Made by a program: the position numbers and the translations under genes
The notes under the pieces: generated by a model
Seen by the model: only the letters and a program-made list of their open reading frames with translations
The model's database searches: none
Told to the model about the DNA's origin: nothing
In this document: positions 18,862-27,654 of the stretch, one piece after another
Numbering within the stretch: the stretch's first letter is position 1
How the letters are laid out: each line of letters opens with the position of its first letter
Source: Megasphaera sp. MJR8396C
Lineage (GTDB): Bacteria; Bacillota; Negativicutes; Veillonellales; Megasphaeraceae
Assembly (NCBI RefSeq): GCF_001546855.1
Contig: NZ_KQ958206.1
Coordinates: 157,576-221,575, forward strand
Reading direction: 5' to 3'
DNA: 64,000 bases

Positions 18862-19468
18862 GAAAAAGATGGTCATTTTTGCCTCGGGCCGCGGCTCCAA
18901 TGCCATTGCCCTCCACGATGCCGTCGAAGCCGGTACCATCAAGGCCGACATCAAGGCCCTGGTCTGCGATATCCCCGGCGCGCCGGTCATGGATCGGGCC
19001 CGGGAATGGGGCATACCGGTCATCTTAGCCGACCGCAAGGCCTTTGATTCGAAAGAAGCTTTTGAAGCATATATCCTCGACGCCATTGCCCCTTATGAAG
19101 CCGACGTCATCTGCCTGGCCGGCTTCATGCGCCTCTTGAGCGGCGATTTCATCTCCCATTATGAGCACAAGATGCTCAATATCCATCCGGCCCTCTTGCC
19201 GTCCTTCCGCGGCCTCCACGCTCAGCGTCAGGCTATTGAAGCCGGCGTCAAGATTGCCGGCTGCACGGTTCACTTCGTCGTGCCCGATATGGATGCCGGG
19301 CCGATTATCCTGCAGTCGGCCGTGCCGGTCTATGAAGATGATACGGAAGATACGCTGGCAGCTCGGATCCTGACGAAGGAACATCCGACCTACATCAAGG
19401 CAGCGGCACTCTTTTGTGACGACAAACTGACGGTCCGCGGCAATGTCGTCATGGGAACACAGGAATAG
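18854..19468 (+). CDS. purN: Phosphoribosylglycinamide formyltransferase
   Basis: A 204-residue enzyme using 10-formyl-THF to make FGAR. Seen: [17 protein letters not shown], and the catalytic Asn-His pair in [14 protein letters not shown] with the Asp in [12 protein letters not shown]. Normal length; overlaps purM. Confidence 0.95.
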   Translation: MTKKKMVIFASGRGSNAIALHDAVEAGTIKADIKALVCDIPGAPVMDRAREWGIPVILADRKAFDSKEAFEAYILDAIAPYEADVICLAGFMRLLSGDFISHYEHKMLNIHPALLPSFRGLHAQRQAIEAGVKIAGCTVHFVVPDMDAGPIILQSAVPVYEDDTEDTLAARILTKEHPTYIKAAALFCDDKLTVRGNVVMGTQE

Positions 19469-19481
19469 GAGGTAGGTTAGC

Positions 19482-20087
19482 ATGAAGGTAAAACGCGCAC
19501 TCATTAGTGTATCTGATAAAACGGGCGTCGTCGAATTGGGCAAAGCCCTGGCGGCTCTCGGCATTGAAATCATTTCGACGGGCGGCACCATGCGCACCTT
19601 AAAGGAAGCGGGCGTACCGGTCATCGCCGTTCAGGACGTAACGGGCTTTCCGGAAATGATGGACGGCCGCGTCAAGACCTTGAACCCCAAGATTCACGGC
19701 GCCATTTTGGCGGTCCGCGACAATCCGGAACACGTGAAAGCCATGAAGGATCACGATATTACGCCCATTGACTTGGTCGTCGTCAACCTCTATCCCTTCC
19801 AGCAGACCATTGCCAAACCGAATGTCACCCTGGCTGAAGCCATTGAAAACATCGACATCGGCGGTCCCTGCATGGTCCGCGCTTCGGCCAAGAACAATAA
19901 GTACGTCGCCATCGTTACCAATCCCGATAAGTACAGCGAAATCATTTCCATCCTCCAAAAAGACGGCGCTTTTTCCGATGAATACCGCTTGGAATTAGCT
20001 CAGGAAGCCTTTCATCATACGGCCGTCTACGATACGGCCATTGCGGCATATCTGGCTGAACAGGTTGAGAAGGGGGCTGCAAAGTGA
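19482..20087 (+). CDS. purH: IMP cyclohydrolase (PurH N-terminal domain only)
   Basis: A 201-residue protein equal to the MGS-like IMP cyclohydrolase half of PurH; usual PurH is about 510-530 residues. Seen: [61 protein letters not shown] and [15 protein letters not shown]. The frame ends cleanly (GAAK stop) one base into purD, so there is no remnant of the AICAR transformylase domain. It would close FAICAR to IMP; the formyl-transfer step must be encoded elsewhere. Split forms are known in some Firmicutes. Confidence 0.9.
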   Translation: MKVKRALISVSDKTGVVELGKALAALGIEIISTGGTMRTLKEAGVPVIAVQDVTGFPEMMDGRVKTLNPKIHGAILAVRDNPEHVKAMKDHDITPIDLVVVNLYPFQQTIAKPNVTLAEAIENIDIGGPCMVRASAKNNKYVAIVTNPDKYSEIISILQKDGAFSDEYRLELAQEAFHHTAVYDTAIAAYLAEQVEKGAAK

Positions 20088-21361
20088 TGAAGGTAGCAGT
20101 CATCGGCGGCGGCGGCCGCGAACATACCCTGGCCTGGAAATTAGCGCAGAGCCCGAGTGTCGATGCCCTGTACGCCATTCCCGGCAGTGCAGCCATGGCT
20201 GACGTTGCCAAGTGCGTCGATATTTCCTTATCGGACCTCGAAGGCATCGCCGATTATGCCGTTTCGGAAGGCATCGACATGCTCGTCGTCGGTCCGGAAG
20301 TTCCCTTGACGGAAGGCTTAGCCGACGTGGCTCAGGCCAAGGGCTTAGCTGTTTTCGGCCCCAACAAAGCGGCGGCTCAAATGGAAGGCTCCAAGGTCTT
20401 TGCCAAGAATATCATGAAGAAATACCAGATTCCGACGGCAGCCTATGCCTCCTTTACCGACGGAGACGCGGCGAAAGCCTACATCCGCGAACAAGGCGCT
20501 CCTATCGTCGTTAAAGCCGACGGCCTGGCTGCCGGCAAAGGCGTCGTCGTAGCTCAGACCGAAGAAGAAGCCATCGACGCCGTCAATGCCATGATGGAAG
20601 ACCATATTTTCGGCGCTTCCGGCGGCCGCATCGTCATTGAAGAATGCATGGTCGGAGAAGAAGCAAGCCTTCTGGCCTTCGTCGATGGCAAGACCATCGT
20701 GCCCATGATTTCGGCTCAGGACCATAAGCGCATCTTCGATAACGATGAAGGTCCCAATACGGGCGGTATGGGTGCCTATGCCCCGGCTCCGGTCTTTACG
20801 CCGGCCATCCAAAAAGTCGTCGAAGACACGATTTTACGACCCGTCGTAGACGGCCTCAAAGCCGAAGGCATTACCTATCAGGGCTGCCTCTATGCCGGCC
20901 TCATGATTACTGAAGACGGCCCGAAAGTCGTCGAATTCAACTGCCGTTTCGGCGACCCGGAAACGCAGGCCGTCCTGCCCCTTCTTGACGGCGATTTGGC
21001 GCAGATCATGTACGCCTGCACCAAGGGGACCTTGTCCCCGGATATGGTTCACTGGAAGGATGCCTCTGCCTGCTGCGTCATCATGGCCTCGGCCGGCTAC
21101 CCGGCTTCGTCTCATAAGGGAGACGTCATCAGCGGCCTCGACGGCATCGACAGCGATGATACGATGGTATTCCATTCGGGAACGGCCAAACAGGATGGGG
21201 CCTATGTGACCCATGGCGGCCGTGTTCTCGGCGTAACGGCTGTGGCACCGGATCTTAAAAGTGCCATTGAAAAGGCTTATGACAAGGTGGATCAGATCCA
21301 CTTTGACGGCCAGCAAGTCCGCCGTGACATCGGTGCCAAAGGATTGAAACACTTGCCGTAA
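20087..21361 (+). CDS. purD: Phosphoribosylamine--glycine ligase
   Basis: A 424-residue ATP-grasp ligase making GAR. Seen: VAVIGGGGREHTLAWKLAQ, VVGPEVPLTEGLAD, GPNKAAAQMEGSKVFAK, PIVVKADGLAAGKGVVVA, PNTGGMGAYAPAPVFT, EFNCRFGDPETQAVLPLL. ATG 20087 overlaps the purH stop (TGATG) and follows AGGGGG; a GTG at 20084 is less likely. Last gene of the operon, followed by a strong terminator. Confidence 0.96.
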   Translation: MKVAVIGGGGREHTLAWKLAQSPSVDALYAIPGSAAMADVAKCVDISLSDLEGIADYAVSEGIDMLVVGPEVPLTEGLADVAQAKGLAVFGPNKAAAQMEGSKVFAKNIMKKYQIPTAAYASFTDGDAAKAYIREQGAPIVVKADGLAAGKGVVVAQTEEEAIDAVNAMMEDHIFGASGGRIVIEECMVGEEASLLAFVDGKTIVPMISAQDHKRIFDNDEGPNTGGMGAYAPAPVFTPAIQKVVEDTILRPVVDGLKAEGITYQGCLYAGLMITEDGPKVVEFNCRFGDPETQAVLPLLDGDLAQIMYACTKGTLSPDMVHWKDASACCVIMASAGYPASSHKGDVISGLDGIDSDDTMVFHSGTAKQDGAYVTHGGRVLGVTAVAPDLKSAIEKAYDKVDQIHFDGQQVRRDIGAKGLKHLP

Positions 21362-21377
21362 TTGCTTACGGTTTATG

Positions 21378-21410
21378 AAGCCCCTTTTCGTCAAAGGGGC
21401 TTTCTTTCTA
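21378..21410 (+). terminator. Terminator of the pur operon
   Basis: AAGCCCCTTT pairs with AAAGGGGCTT around a 5-base loop, followed by TTCTTTCT. Confidence 0.9.
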
Positions 21411-21449
21411 TCAGGCAAAACCTGCATTGCGGAGACAGGAGGGAGATAG

Positions 21450-23003
21450 GTGGTACAATTTATCACGCCGTATGAGGCGGCTCGACTGGTTGGCGATGAG
21501 ATGACCCTGGCTGTCAGCGGTCAAGCCGGATTTGGTACGCCGGACGGTTTGTTCAAGGCCCTGCACGATCGATATGCTGAGGAAGGCCGTCCGCGTAGCC
21601 TGACATTAGTGAAAATAGCCGGCACCAGTGACGGCGGGGGACGGGGCGGCGACCGACTGGCGGCAGATGGTCTCTTACAGACGATCATTACCAGCCATTT
21701 CGGTGCCGAAAAGAAACTAGCTGATAAGGTGGCCGACAATGACTGCCTGGCCTATACCGTACCGGCCGGAACCTTATTGGCCTTGTATCGGGCCATGGCT
21801 TCCGGGAGAAAGGGTGTCTGGACTGACATTGGCCTGCACACCTTGGCGGATCCGCGCCTCGACGGCAGCAAGGCAAATGACAAGACCATAGCTGAAGGCA
21901 AGGACATCGTCCGCCGCGTTTCCATCGACGGCGACGATTATCTTTACTATCCGACTTTTCCTATCGATGTTTGTTTTATCCGAGGCTCGTTAGCCGATGA
22001 AGACGGCAATATTTCCCTCGAGCGGGAAGCCATGATCGGTGAACAGTTCGAAGTCGCCGCAGCCACGCACCAGTCAAAAGGCCTGGTCGTCGTTCAAGTC
22101 GAAGACGTCGTGCCCCGGGGACGCCTCGATTCGCGGTTGGTGAAGATTCCCCATTTTCTCGTCGACTACATCGTCGTGCCTCGCCCGAAATATCACGTCC
22201 AAAGTTTTGCCGCAAGGGGCTACCGCCCGGAACTGAGCGGGGAGAAAAAGATCGTCCTCCGTTCGCTGCCGCCTCATCCTTTGGATAACCGCAAGATCTG
22301 CGCCCGCAGGGCTGCTCTTGAACTAAAGGATGACGACGTCATGAATCTCGGTATCGGCATTCCCGAAATCATCGGCTCTGTGGCTGCTGAAGAAGGTTTT
22401 GGCACCCGCCTTACCCTGGCTGCTGATTCGGGCATCATCGGCGGCATCCCCTTATCAGGCCTCGATATGGGGGCGGCCATCAATGCCGAAGCGGAATTGA
22501 AGCTGGCCGATATGATCGACATCTGCCACGGCGGCGCCCTCGACATCTGTGCCTTAGGCTTGGCCGAAATCGATGCCAAGGGGAATGTCAATGTATCGAA
22601 ATTCAACGGCCGCGTTACCGGGCCCGGCGGCTTCATGGACCTGACCCAGGCGACGAAGAAGCTGATCTTCATGGGGACCTTTACGGCCGGTCACCTGCGG
22701 GAACACTGTGAGAACGGAAAATTAATCATCGACCACGAAGGGCGTTATAAAAAATTCAAGAAGACTGTCGAACAGATTACTTTTTCCGGAACCTATGCGG
22801 CGGCCCGGCATCAGGACGTCTTGGTCATTACCGAGCGGGCCGTGTTCCGCTTGACGCCAAATGGCCTGATGCTGACCGAAGTGGCACCGGGCATCGATAT
22901 AGAGCGGGATATCCTAGCCCAAATGGAATTCAGACCCCTCATGGCAGCCGATATAAAAACGATGGATCCTCGTATTTTCTATCCGGAAGCTATGGGAATG
23001 TAA
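21450..23003 (+). CDS. Acyl-CoA:acetate/propionate CoA-transferase-like protein, catalytic Glu replaced by Asp
   Basis: A 517-residue two-domain CoA-transferase of the propionate CoA-transferase (Pct) type. Seen: TDIGLHTLADPRLDG, LFYPTFPIDV-like YYPTFPIDVCFIRG, RRAALELKDDDVMNLGIGIPE, NVSKFNGRVTGPGGF, ITFSGTYAAAR and VAPGIDIERDILAQMEF, all as in Pct. Family members form a Glu-CoA thioester in the motif VESGxxGG; here it reads AADSGIIGG, with GAT (Asp326) at 22425-22427. The enzyme may be altered or inactive in CoA transfer. GTG start after AGGAGGG. Confidence 0.85.
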   Translation: MVQFITPYEAARLVGDEMTLAVSGQAGFGTPDGLFKALHDRYAEEGRPRSLTLVKIAGTSDGGGRGGDRLAADGLLQTIITSHFGAEKKLADKVADNDCLAYTVPAGTLLALYRAMASGRKGVWTDIGLHTLADPRLDGSKANDKTIAEGKDIVRRVSIDGDDYLYYPTFPIDVCFIRGSLADEDGNISLEREAMIGEQFEVAAATHQSKGLVVVQVEDVVPRGRLDSRLVKIPHFLVDYIVVPRPKYHVQSFAARGYRPELSGEKKIVLRSLPPHPLDNRKICARRAALELKDDDVMNLGIGIPEIIGSVAAEEGFGTRLTLAADSGIIGGIPLSGLDMGAAINAEAELKLADMIDICHGGALDICALGLAEIDAKGNVNVSKFNGRVTGPGGFMDLTQATKKLIFMGTFTAGHLREHCENGKLIIDHEGRYKKFKKTVEQITFSGTYAAARHQDVLVITERAVFRLTPNGLMLTEVAPGIDIERDILAQMEFRPLMAADIKTMDPRIFYPEAMGM

Positions 23004-23015
23004 AGGAGAGAGACT

Positions 23016-24401
23016 ATGGAATATCGTATTGAAAAAGACTCAATGGGAGAGATTAAAGTCCCGGCAGATAAACTCTGGGGCGCTCAGACCCAGCGCAGCT
23101 TTGAAAATTTTAAGATCGGTACGGAAAAGATTCCCGCCGAAATGGTCACCGTCTTTGCCTATCTGAAAAAAGCGGCAGCCTTGACCAATAAAGAACTGGG
23201 CGTCGTCGATGCCGATAAGGCCGATGCCATCGCCGCGGCCTGTGACGATATTTTGGCAGGGAAACTGGACGGCAATTTCCCACTGGCCGTTTGGATGACC
23301 GGCAGCGGGACTCAGTTCAATATGAACGTCAATGAAGTCGTAGCCCACCGGGCGGCAGCTATTCTCAAAGAAAAAGGGAAAGAGCAGCGCATCCATCCCA
23401 ATGACGACGTCAACCATTCCCAAAGTTCGAACGATACCTTCCCGACAGGCCTTCACATGGCCGGTGTCCTGCTCATTGAACAGCAGCTGTTCCCGGCCAT
23501 GGATGCCATCTATAAGGCGCTCCATGACAAACAGGAAGCCTTTAAGGATATCGTAAAAATCGGCCGCACCCACTTGCAGGATGCGACGCCTTTGACCCTG
23601 GGACAGGAATTCAGCGGCTGGGCCCGCATGATCGAACGCAATAAAGAAATGCTCCGCTGCGGCGTCGATTTTCTTCGCGATCTGGCCATGGGTGGGACGG
23701 CCGTCGGTACGGGTATCAACTGTCCGAAAGGCTATGACCGCCGCTTTGCCGAAATCGTCAGCGACCTGACGGGGACGACCTTCCATACGGCGCCGAACAA
23801 GTTCCAGTCCCTGACCAGTAAGGATGAATTAGTCGTCGTTCACGGCATGCTGAAGAGCCTAGCCTGTGACCTCATGAAAATGGCCAACGACATCCGCTGG
23901 CTGTCGTCAGGACCGCGCTGCGGCATCGGTGAAATCCGCATTCCCGAAAATGAACCGGGCAGTTCCATCATGCCCAGTAAAGTCAACCCGACGCAGTGCG
24001 AAGCCGTAACCATGGTCGCCGTCCAGGTCATGGGCAACGATGCGACATTGGGCTTTGCTGCCAGCCAGGGCAACTTTGAACTGAACGTCTTCATGCCGGT
24101 CATCGCTTACAACCTCATCCAATCGATCCGCCTCTTATCGGACAGCATGGAATCCCTGCGCAAGCACTGCATCGTCGGAATCGAACCGAATGAAGAACGA
24201 ATCGAGACCAACCTCTATAACTCCTTGATCCTGGTCACGGGACTCGTTCCCTTAGTCGGCTACGATAAGGCCTGCACCATTGCCAAGACGGCGGCCAAAG
24301 AAGGGCTGACACTGAAAGAATCAGCCATTCAATCCGGCTGGGTTACGGCGGAACAATTCGATAAGGCCATGGACCCGGCAAAACTGGCGGGTATCCGTTG
24401 A
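23016..24401 (+). CDS. fumC: Fumarate hydratase, class II
   Basis: A 461-residue enzyme interconverting fumarate and malate. Seen: WGAQTQRSFENFKIG, GSGTQFNMNVNEV, NDDVNHSQSSNDTFPTGLH, GRTHLQDATPLTLGQE and the signature GSSIMPSKVNPTQCE. Full length; the Fe-S-free class. It starts 12 bases after the CoA-transferase, so the two may be cotranscribed. Aspartase, a close relative, is less likely given the FumC-like motifs. Confidence 0.93.
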   Translation: MEYRIEKDSMGEIKVPADKLWGAQTQRSFENFKIGTEKIPAEMVTVFAYLKKAAALTNKELGVVDADKADAIAAACDDILAGKLDGNFPLAVWMTGSGTQFNMNVNEVVAHRAAAILKEKGKEQRIHPNDDVNHSQSSNDTFPTGLHMAGVLLIEQQLFPAMDAIYKALHDKQEAFKDIVKIGRTHLQDATPLTLGQEFSGWARMIERNKEMLRCGVDFLRDLAMGGTAVGTGINCPKGYDRRFAEIVSDLTGTTFHTAPNKFQSLTSKDELVVVHGMLKSLACDLMKMANDIRWLSSGPRCGIGEIRIPENEPGSSIMPSKVNPTQCEAVTMVAVQVMGNDATLGFAASQGNFELNVFMPVIAYNLIQSIRLLSDSMESLRKHCIVGIEPNEERIETNLYNSLILVTGLVPLVGYDKACTIAKTAAKEGLTLKESAIQSGWVTAEQFDKAMDPAKLAGIR

Positions 24402-24463
24402 CATCTTTTTTCCATTTTTTTATGGATTAAGAAATAATTTGTACTAAATTTCTCCAAAACCTT

Positions 24464-24492
24464 TTGCACTTTTTGAGATGTAGTGATAGAAT
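24464..24492 (+). promoter_or_regulatory. Promoter of mscL
   Basis: TTGCAC (24464-24469), 17 bases, TAGAAT (24487-24492), 48 bases before the ATG. Confidence 0.6.
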
Positions 24493-24539
24493 AGATGTAC
24501 CAATATCTCATCATTATATTTTGAATAGGAGTGGATAGC

Positions 24540-24992
24540 ATGGGTTTTATTAAAGAGTTTAAAGAATTCGCCATGCGGGGGAATGTCCTTGATATGGCAG
24601 TCGGTGTCGTTGTCGGCGGTGCGTTTGGCAAAATCGTCACGTCTCTTGTCAACAATATCATCATGCCGCCAATCGGTGTACTCCTCGGCGGAATCGATTT
24701 TTCAGACTTCTTCATTCCTTTGAGCCTGAACGGCCAAAAGGTAGAAACCTTGGCCGACGCCAAGGCAGCCGGTATTCCGGTCATTGCTTACGGCTCTTTC
24801 CTCAATACGATTCTTGAATTTTTAATTATCGCCTTCGCTATTTTTATCGTCATCAAGCAGCTCAACCGCCTGATGCCGAAACCGGCACCGGTTCCGGAGT
24901 CGCGCCTTTGCCCGTTCTGCCGTCAACCGGTGGCTGACGATGCTACGCGCTGCCCGCACTGCACCAGCGAATTGCCGGCTGCCAATAACTGA
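24540..24992 (+). CDS. mscL: Large-conductance mechanosensitive channel with C-terminal zinc ribbon
   Basis: A 150-residue inner-membrane channel that opens under osmotic downshock. Seen: N-terminal [27 protein letters not shown] (two parts of TM1), [20 protein letters not shown], and TM2 around 80-102. The tail carries two CxxC pairs, CPFCRQPV and RCPHCTSEL, a zinc-ribbon end found in some Firmicutes MscL but absent from E. coli MscL. ATG 24540 follows AGGAG; GTG 24531 overlaps that site. Confidence 0.93.
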   Translation: MGFIKEFKEFAMRGNVLDMAVGVVVGGAFGKIVTSLVNNIIMPPIGVLLGGIDFSDFFIPLSLNGQKVETLADAKAAGIPVIAYGSFLNTILEFLIIAFAIFIVIKQLNRLMPKPAPVPESRLCPFCRQPVADDATRCPHCTSELPAANN

Positions 24993-25025
24993 TGTACCCC
25001 GATATCTTGTTTTAAAGATCACGAT

Positions 25026-25059
25026 AACAGCCTGCTGTCTGAGACGGCAGGCTGTTTTT
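25026..25059 (+). terminator. Terminator of mscL
   Basis: AACAGCCTGC pairs with GCAGGCTGTT (inner bases TGTC/GACG extend it), followed by TTTT. Confidence 0.85.
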
Positions 25060-25096
25060 ATGGTTCATTGATGATGGATAGCGGCTTCCTTTTCAG

Positions 25097-25126
25097 TTGA
25101 TTTTTTTGCTTAAGATTTGCTACAAT
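25097..25126 (+). promoter_or_regulatory. Promoter of the DUF3290/DUF421 pair
   Basis: TTGATT (25097-25102), 18 bases, TACAAT (25121-25126), about 30 bases before the TTG start. Confidence 0.5.
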
Positions 25127-25155
25127 AGAAAAACGAAAGGAAAGGGGGACCCTTC

Positions 25156-25608
25156 TTGCAGTTTTATACGTATGCCTATCTCGAAAGCCAGGCCCATGTG
25201 AACTATTTATTTCAATACGGTCTGATTTTCTTTATTTTGGTGGCCTTGATCGTCATTACGGCCAAATATATGAGCAACCGTTTGAAATCGAAGTATCGTG
25301 ATTTGAGCATTATTCTGCTGTTGATCGGCTTATTCTTGATCGGGTCTAATTGGGACAGTTACAGCCGGCAGCGGGAAACTACGGAAAATACGTCGCGGAT
25401 GACCCAGTTTCTCGATACTTTCAGCGATAATATGACCCTTTCGAAGTCGGATATTGCCGTCAATTCCCTGCGCCTCCAGGATGGGATGCTGGTTAAGATT
25501 CGCGATGATTACTACCGTATCGATTTCAACAGCAGTTATACGGCGTACCGCATCAATCGTGTATACTTGATTCAAAAAGACGTCAAACTCGTCGACGTGT
25601 CACATTAG
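25156..25608 (+). CDS. DUF3290-family membrane protein
   Basis: A 150-residue protein with two predicted transmembrane helices (about 17-38 and 52-72) and an extracytoplasmic C-terminal domain. The N-terminus FYTYAYLESQAHVNYLFQY matches the DUF3290 family as I know it. The family occurs next to DUF421 (YetF-like) genes, as here with an 8-base gap. Function unknown. TTG start with AAAGGGGG about 8 bases upstream. Confidence 0.75.
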   Translation: MQFYTYAYLESQAHVNYLFQYGLIFFILVALIVITAKYMSNRLKSKYRDLSIILLLIGLFLIGSNWDSYSRQRETTENTSRMTQFLDTFSDNMTLSKSDIAVNSLRLQDGMLVKIRDDYYRIDFNSSYTAYRINRVYLIQKDVKLVDVSH

Positions 25609-25616
25609 GAGGGGCC

Positions 25617-26261
25617 ATGTTTCCGTATTCCATGATTTTCGCTAAACTGGGCCTGGGACTGTTGGCCCTCATTTTACAGATTAATCTCTTAGGCAAACGC
25701 AATCTGGCGCCGACGTCGGCCCTGGACCAGATACAGAACTACGTCCTCGGTGGTATTATCGGCGGCGTCATTTATAACGATACGATCAGCATCTTTCAGT
25801 TTCTCATGATCATGGTCGTCTGGACGATTTTGGTCATGACCTTGAAGTACTTGAAATCCGTCAGCCGTCACATTCGCATCCTCGTCGACGGCAAGCCGGT
25901 CATCCTCATCGAGCAGGGGGAACTTCAGACCGAAACCTGCCTGCGTTCGGGCATCCAGGCCTTTGAACTGCAGATGAAGCTGCGGGCCATGGGCGTCCAG
26001 CGCATTCAGGACGTCAAGCGGGCCGTCCTCGAGCAAAACGGGCAGTTGACGGTCGTCCAAATGGGGGAAGACAATATCCGCTTTCCCATCATTGCCGACG
26101 GTCAGATCAACACCGATGTCCTGCTGCTGATCGAAAAAGACTCGGACTGGCTCATGCATGAATTGACTCGTCAGGGCTATGAGCCGCGGGATATCTTTTT
26201 AGCTGAATACCTCGACGGCGAGGTCATCCTCTATCCCTATCCACCCAATTCCCATGATTGA
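25617..26261 (+). CDS. DUF421 (YetF-like) membrane protein
   Basis: A 214-residue protein with three N-terminal transmembrane helices (to about residue 80) and a cytoplasmic domain with repeated YetF folds. Seen: LLGKRNLAPTSALDQIQNYVLGGIIGGVIYN, split here by its conserved KR and DxIxxYVxG core, then GKPVILIEQGEL. Partner of the DUF3290 gene. YetF-family proteins are linked to spore or envelope functions in Bacillus; no function can be fixed here. Confidence 0.8.
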   Translation: MFPYSMIFAKLGLGLLALILQINLLGKRNLAPTSALDQIQNYVLGGIIGGVIYNDTISIFQFLMIMVVWTILVMTLKYLKSVSRHIRILVDGKPVILIEQGELQTETCLRSGIQAFELQMKLRAMGVQRIQDVKRAVLEQNGQLTVVQMGEDNIRFPIIADGQINTDVLLLIEKDSDWLMHELTRQGYEPRDIFLAEYLDGEVILYPYPPNSHD

Positions 26262-26265
26262 TAGA

Positions 26266-26307
26266 AAGCACGATGGCGCTTATGTTCACCGTCGTGCTTA
26301 TTTTTTT
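26266..26307 (+). terminator. Terminator after the DUF421 gene
   Basis: AAGCACGATGG pairs with CCGTCGTGCTT (one G-T pair), followed by ATTTTTTT. Confidence 0.85.
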
Positions 26308-26339
26308 GCCGATAGAGGGTAATTGATAGACGAAGTGTC

Positions 26340-26412
26340 TTGACTTTTTTGAATCATGGATTATAATAATAAAGTAGTTTGAATTGAAACTATATAGTTT
26401 GAATTAAAACCA
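26340..26412 (+). promoter_or_regulatory. marR promoter with two tandem operators
   Basis: TTGACT (26340-26345), 16 bases, TATAAT (26362-26367). Two copies of an inverted repeat follow: TAGTTTGAATTGAAACTA (26375-26392) and TAGTTTGAATTAAAACCA (26395-26412), 20 bp apart, two helical turns, over and just after the expected start of transcription. This is the layout of autorepression by the MarR protein next door. Confidence 0.7.
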
Positions 26413-26429
26413 ATGGAGGAGTGGACCAC

Positions 26430-26858
26430 GTGGACTTAGAAGCCTTGCATATTTTATTATTGATCGGATTTCATCGCTCGAGCCGGGAAATTGCCCGATA
26501 TATAAAAAAAGAGGGTCTCATGCCCGGTCAGCCGAAGATTTTAGAATACTTATGGTTCCACGACGGAGCTAGCCAGAAAGACATCGGTCAAAAATGTATC
26601 ATCGATAAATCGACGGTGACCAGCCTCCTCAAGCGAATGGAAAAACTGGAACTCATTCGAAAAGAAACTCGTCCCGATGACCAGCGCGGCGTGTCTATTT
26701 TCTTGACCAAAAAAGGCTGGGAAAAAGCCAAACGCATCCGTGAAGTCATTTACGGACTAGATGACTTCATGTGGCAGGGCATTGAACCGGAAGAAAAACA
26801 GCAGTTTATAGAAACGTTCCAGAAAATCATTAAAAATCAGAAGAAGTGGGGGGATTGA
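26430..26858 (+). CDS. MarR-family transcriptional regulator
   Basis: A 142-residue winged-helix dimer. Seen: DGASQKDIGQKCIIDKSTVTSLLKRMEKLELI (recognition helix region, about 48-80) and the wing RPDDQRGVSIFLTKKG. GTG 26430 is preferred to GTG 26421, which abuts the GGAGGA. Its stop overlaps the next start (TGATG), so it is cotranscribed with the YczE-like gene it presumably controls. Confidence 0.88.
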   Translation: MDLEALHILLLIGFHRSSREIARYIKKEGLMPGQPKILEYLWFHDGASQKDIGQKCIIDKSTVTSLLKRMEKLELIRKETRPDDQRGVSIFLTKKGWEKAKRIREVIYGLDDFMWQGIEPEEKQQFIETFQKIIKNQKKWGD

Positions 26859-27565
26859 TGTTGCGTCACATGCATTATAAAGGGATTCGGATTCCTGTGT
26901 TTATCCTAAGTATTTTAATCAATGCCTTGGGCATCGACCTGATTATCGTTGCCGGATTCGGGTCATCTCCTATATCGAGTGTACCTATCGTTATCAGCCT
27001 GTATTCGAATTGGACCTTCGGTGAGATAACTTTTTTAGCAAATATCTTGTTTATTGCCGCTCAAATCGCTTTGCTGCGGCGGCAATTCCGTCCCATAGAA
27101 GGCCTTCAGTTGGGGATTAGCATTATTTTCAGTGCCTCCCTCGATCTGTATATGCCATTTTTATCGGGGCTGCAGGGACATTCCTGGCCGGTGGCTTTTC
27201 TCATCCTTCTCATGGGCTGTGCCGTCCTGGCCTTCGGCATCTGCCTGGAAGTGGCCTCGCAGGTCCTCATGGTTCCCGGTGACGGCATTGTAAAAGCCAT
27301 TGCTCAAACGGCGAAGATTCGCATGGGTACGGCTAAAGTGGCCTTCGATTCGACCTTGGTTGTCATGGCCTTGTGCGTATCCCTTTTCTATGGCGGTGAC
27401 CAGACTTTTGCCGCTATCGGTGTTGGCACCATCGTATCGGCCATAGCTGTTGGCAGACTGGTCAACTTCTTTAACCGCCATTTCTTCTTTATTGAACGCC
27501 TGGCGCGGCTCTCCTTGGCAGATAAAAATGGGGGACCGATGATTTTGGCGAAAGAATCTTCGTGA
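26858..27565 (+). CDS. YczE/YitT-like integral membrane protein
   Basis: A 235-residue protein with about five to six transmembrane helices. Seen: FILSILINALGIDLIIVAGFGSSPI and SQVLMVPGDGIVKAIA, features of the YczE/YyaS/YitT family. The family has no settled function; YczE in Bacillus affects non-ribosomal peptide production. It is coupled to the MarR regulator, suggesting export or stress response. ATG 26858 follows GGGGGG. Confidence 0.75.
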   Translation: MLRHMHYKGIRIPVFILSILINALGIDLIIVAGFGSSPISSVPIVISLYSNWTFGEITFLANILFIAAQIALLRRQFRPIEGLQLGISIIFSASLDLYMPFLSGLQGHSWPVAFLILLMGCAVLAFGICLEVASQVLMVPGDGIVKAIAQTAKIRMGTAKVAFDSTLVVMALCVSLFYGGDQTFAAIGVGTIVSAIAVGRLVNFFNRHFFFIERLARLSLADKNGGPMILAKESS

Positions 27566-27600
27566 TGGACAGCCGTCAACGGAGGAGACTTCCTTTCGAT

Positions 27601-27638
27601 AAAAAGAGGCCCGGCAGCGCAGTAGCGTTGCGAACCTC
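27601..27638 (-). terminator. Terminator of the LacI gene
   Basis: Read on the minus strand, GAGG and CCTC flank an inner GCAACGC/GCGCTGC stem, followed by TTTTT. It lies 17 bases past the LacI stop. Confidence 0.65.
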
Positions 27639-27654
27639 GTTCTATGATGTATTT

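Noticed and set aside
24531..24540. GTG 24531 as mscL start
   Set aside because: It overlaps the AGGAG site that serves ATG 24540.
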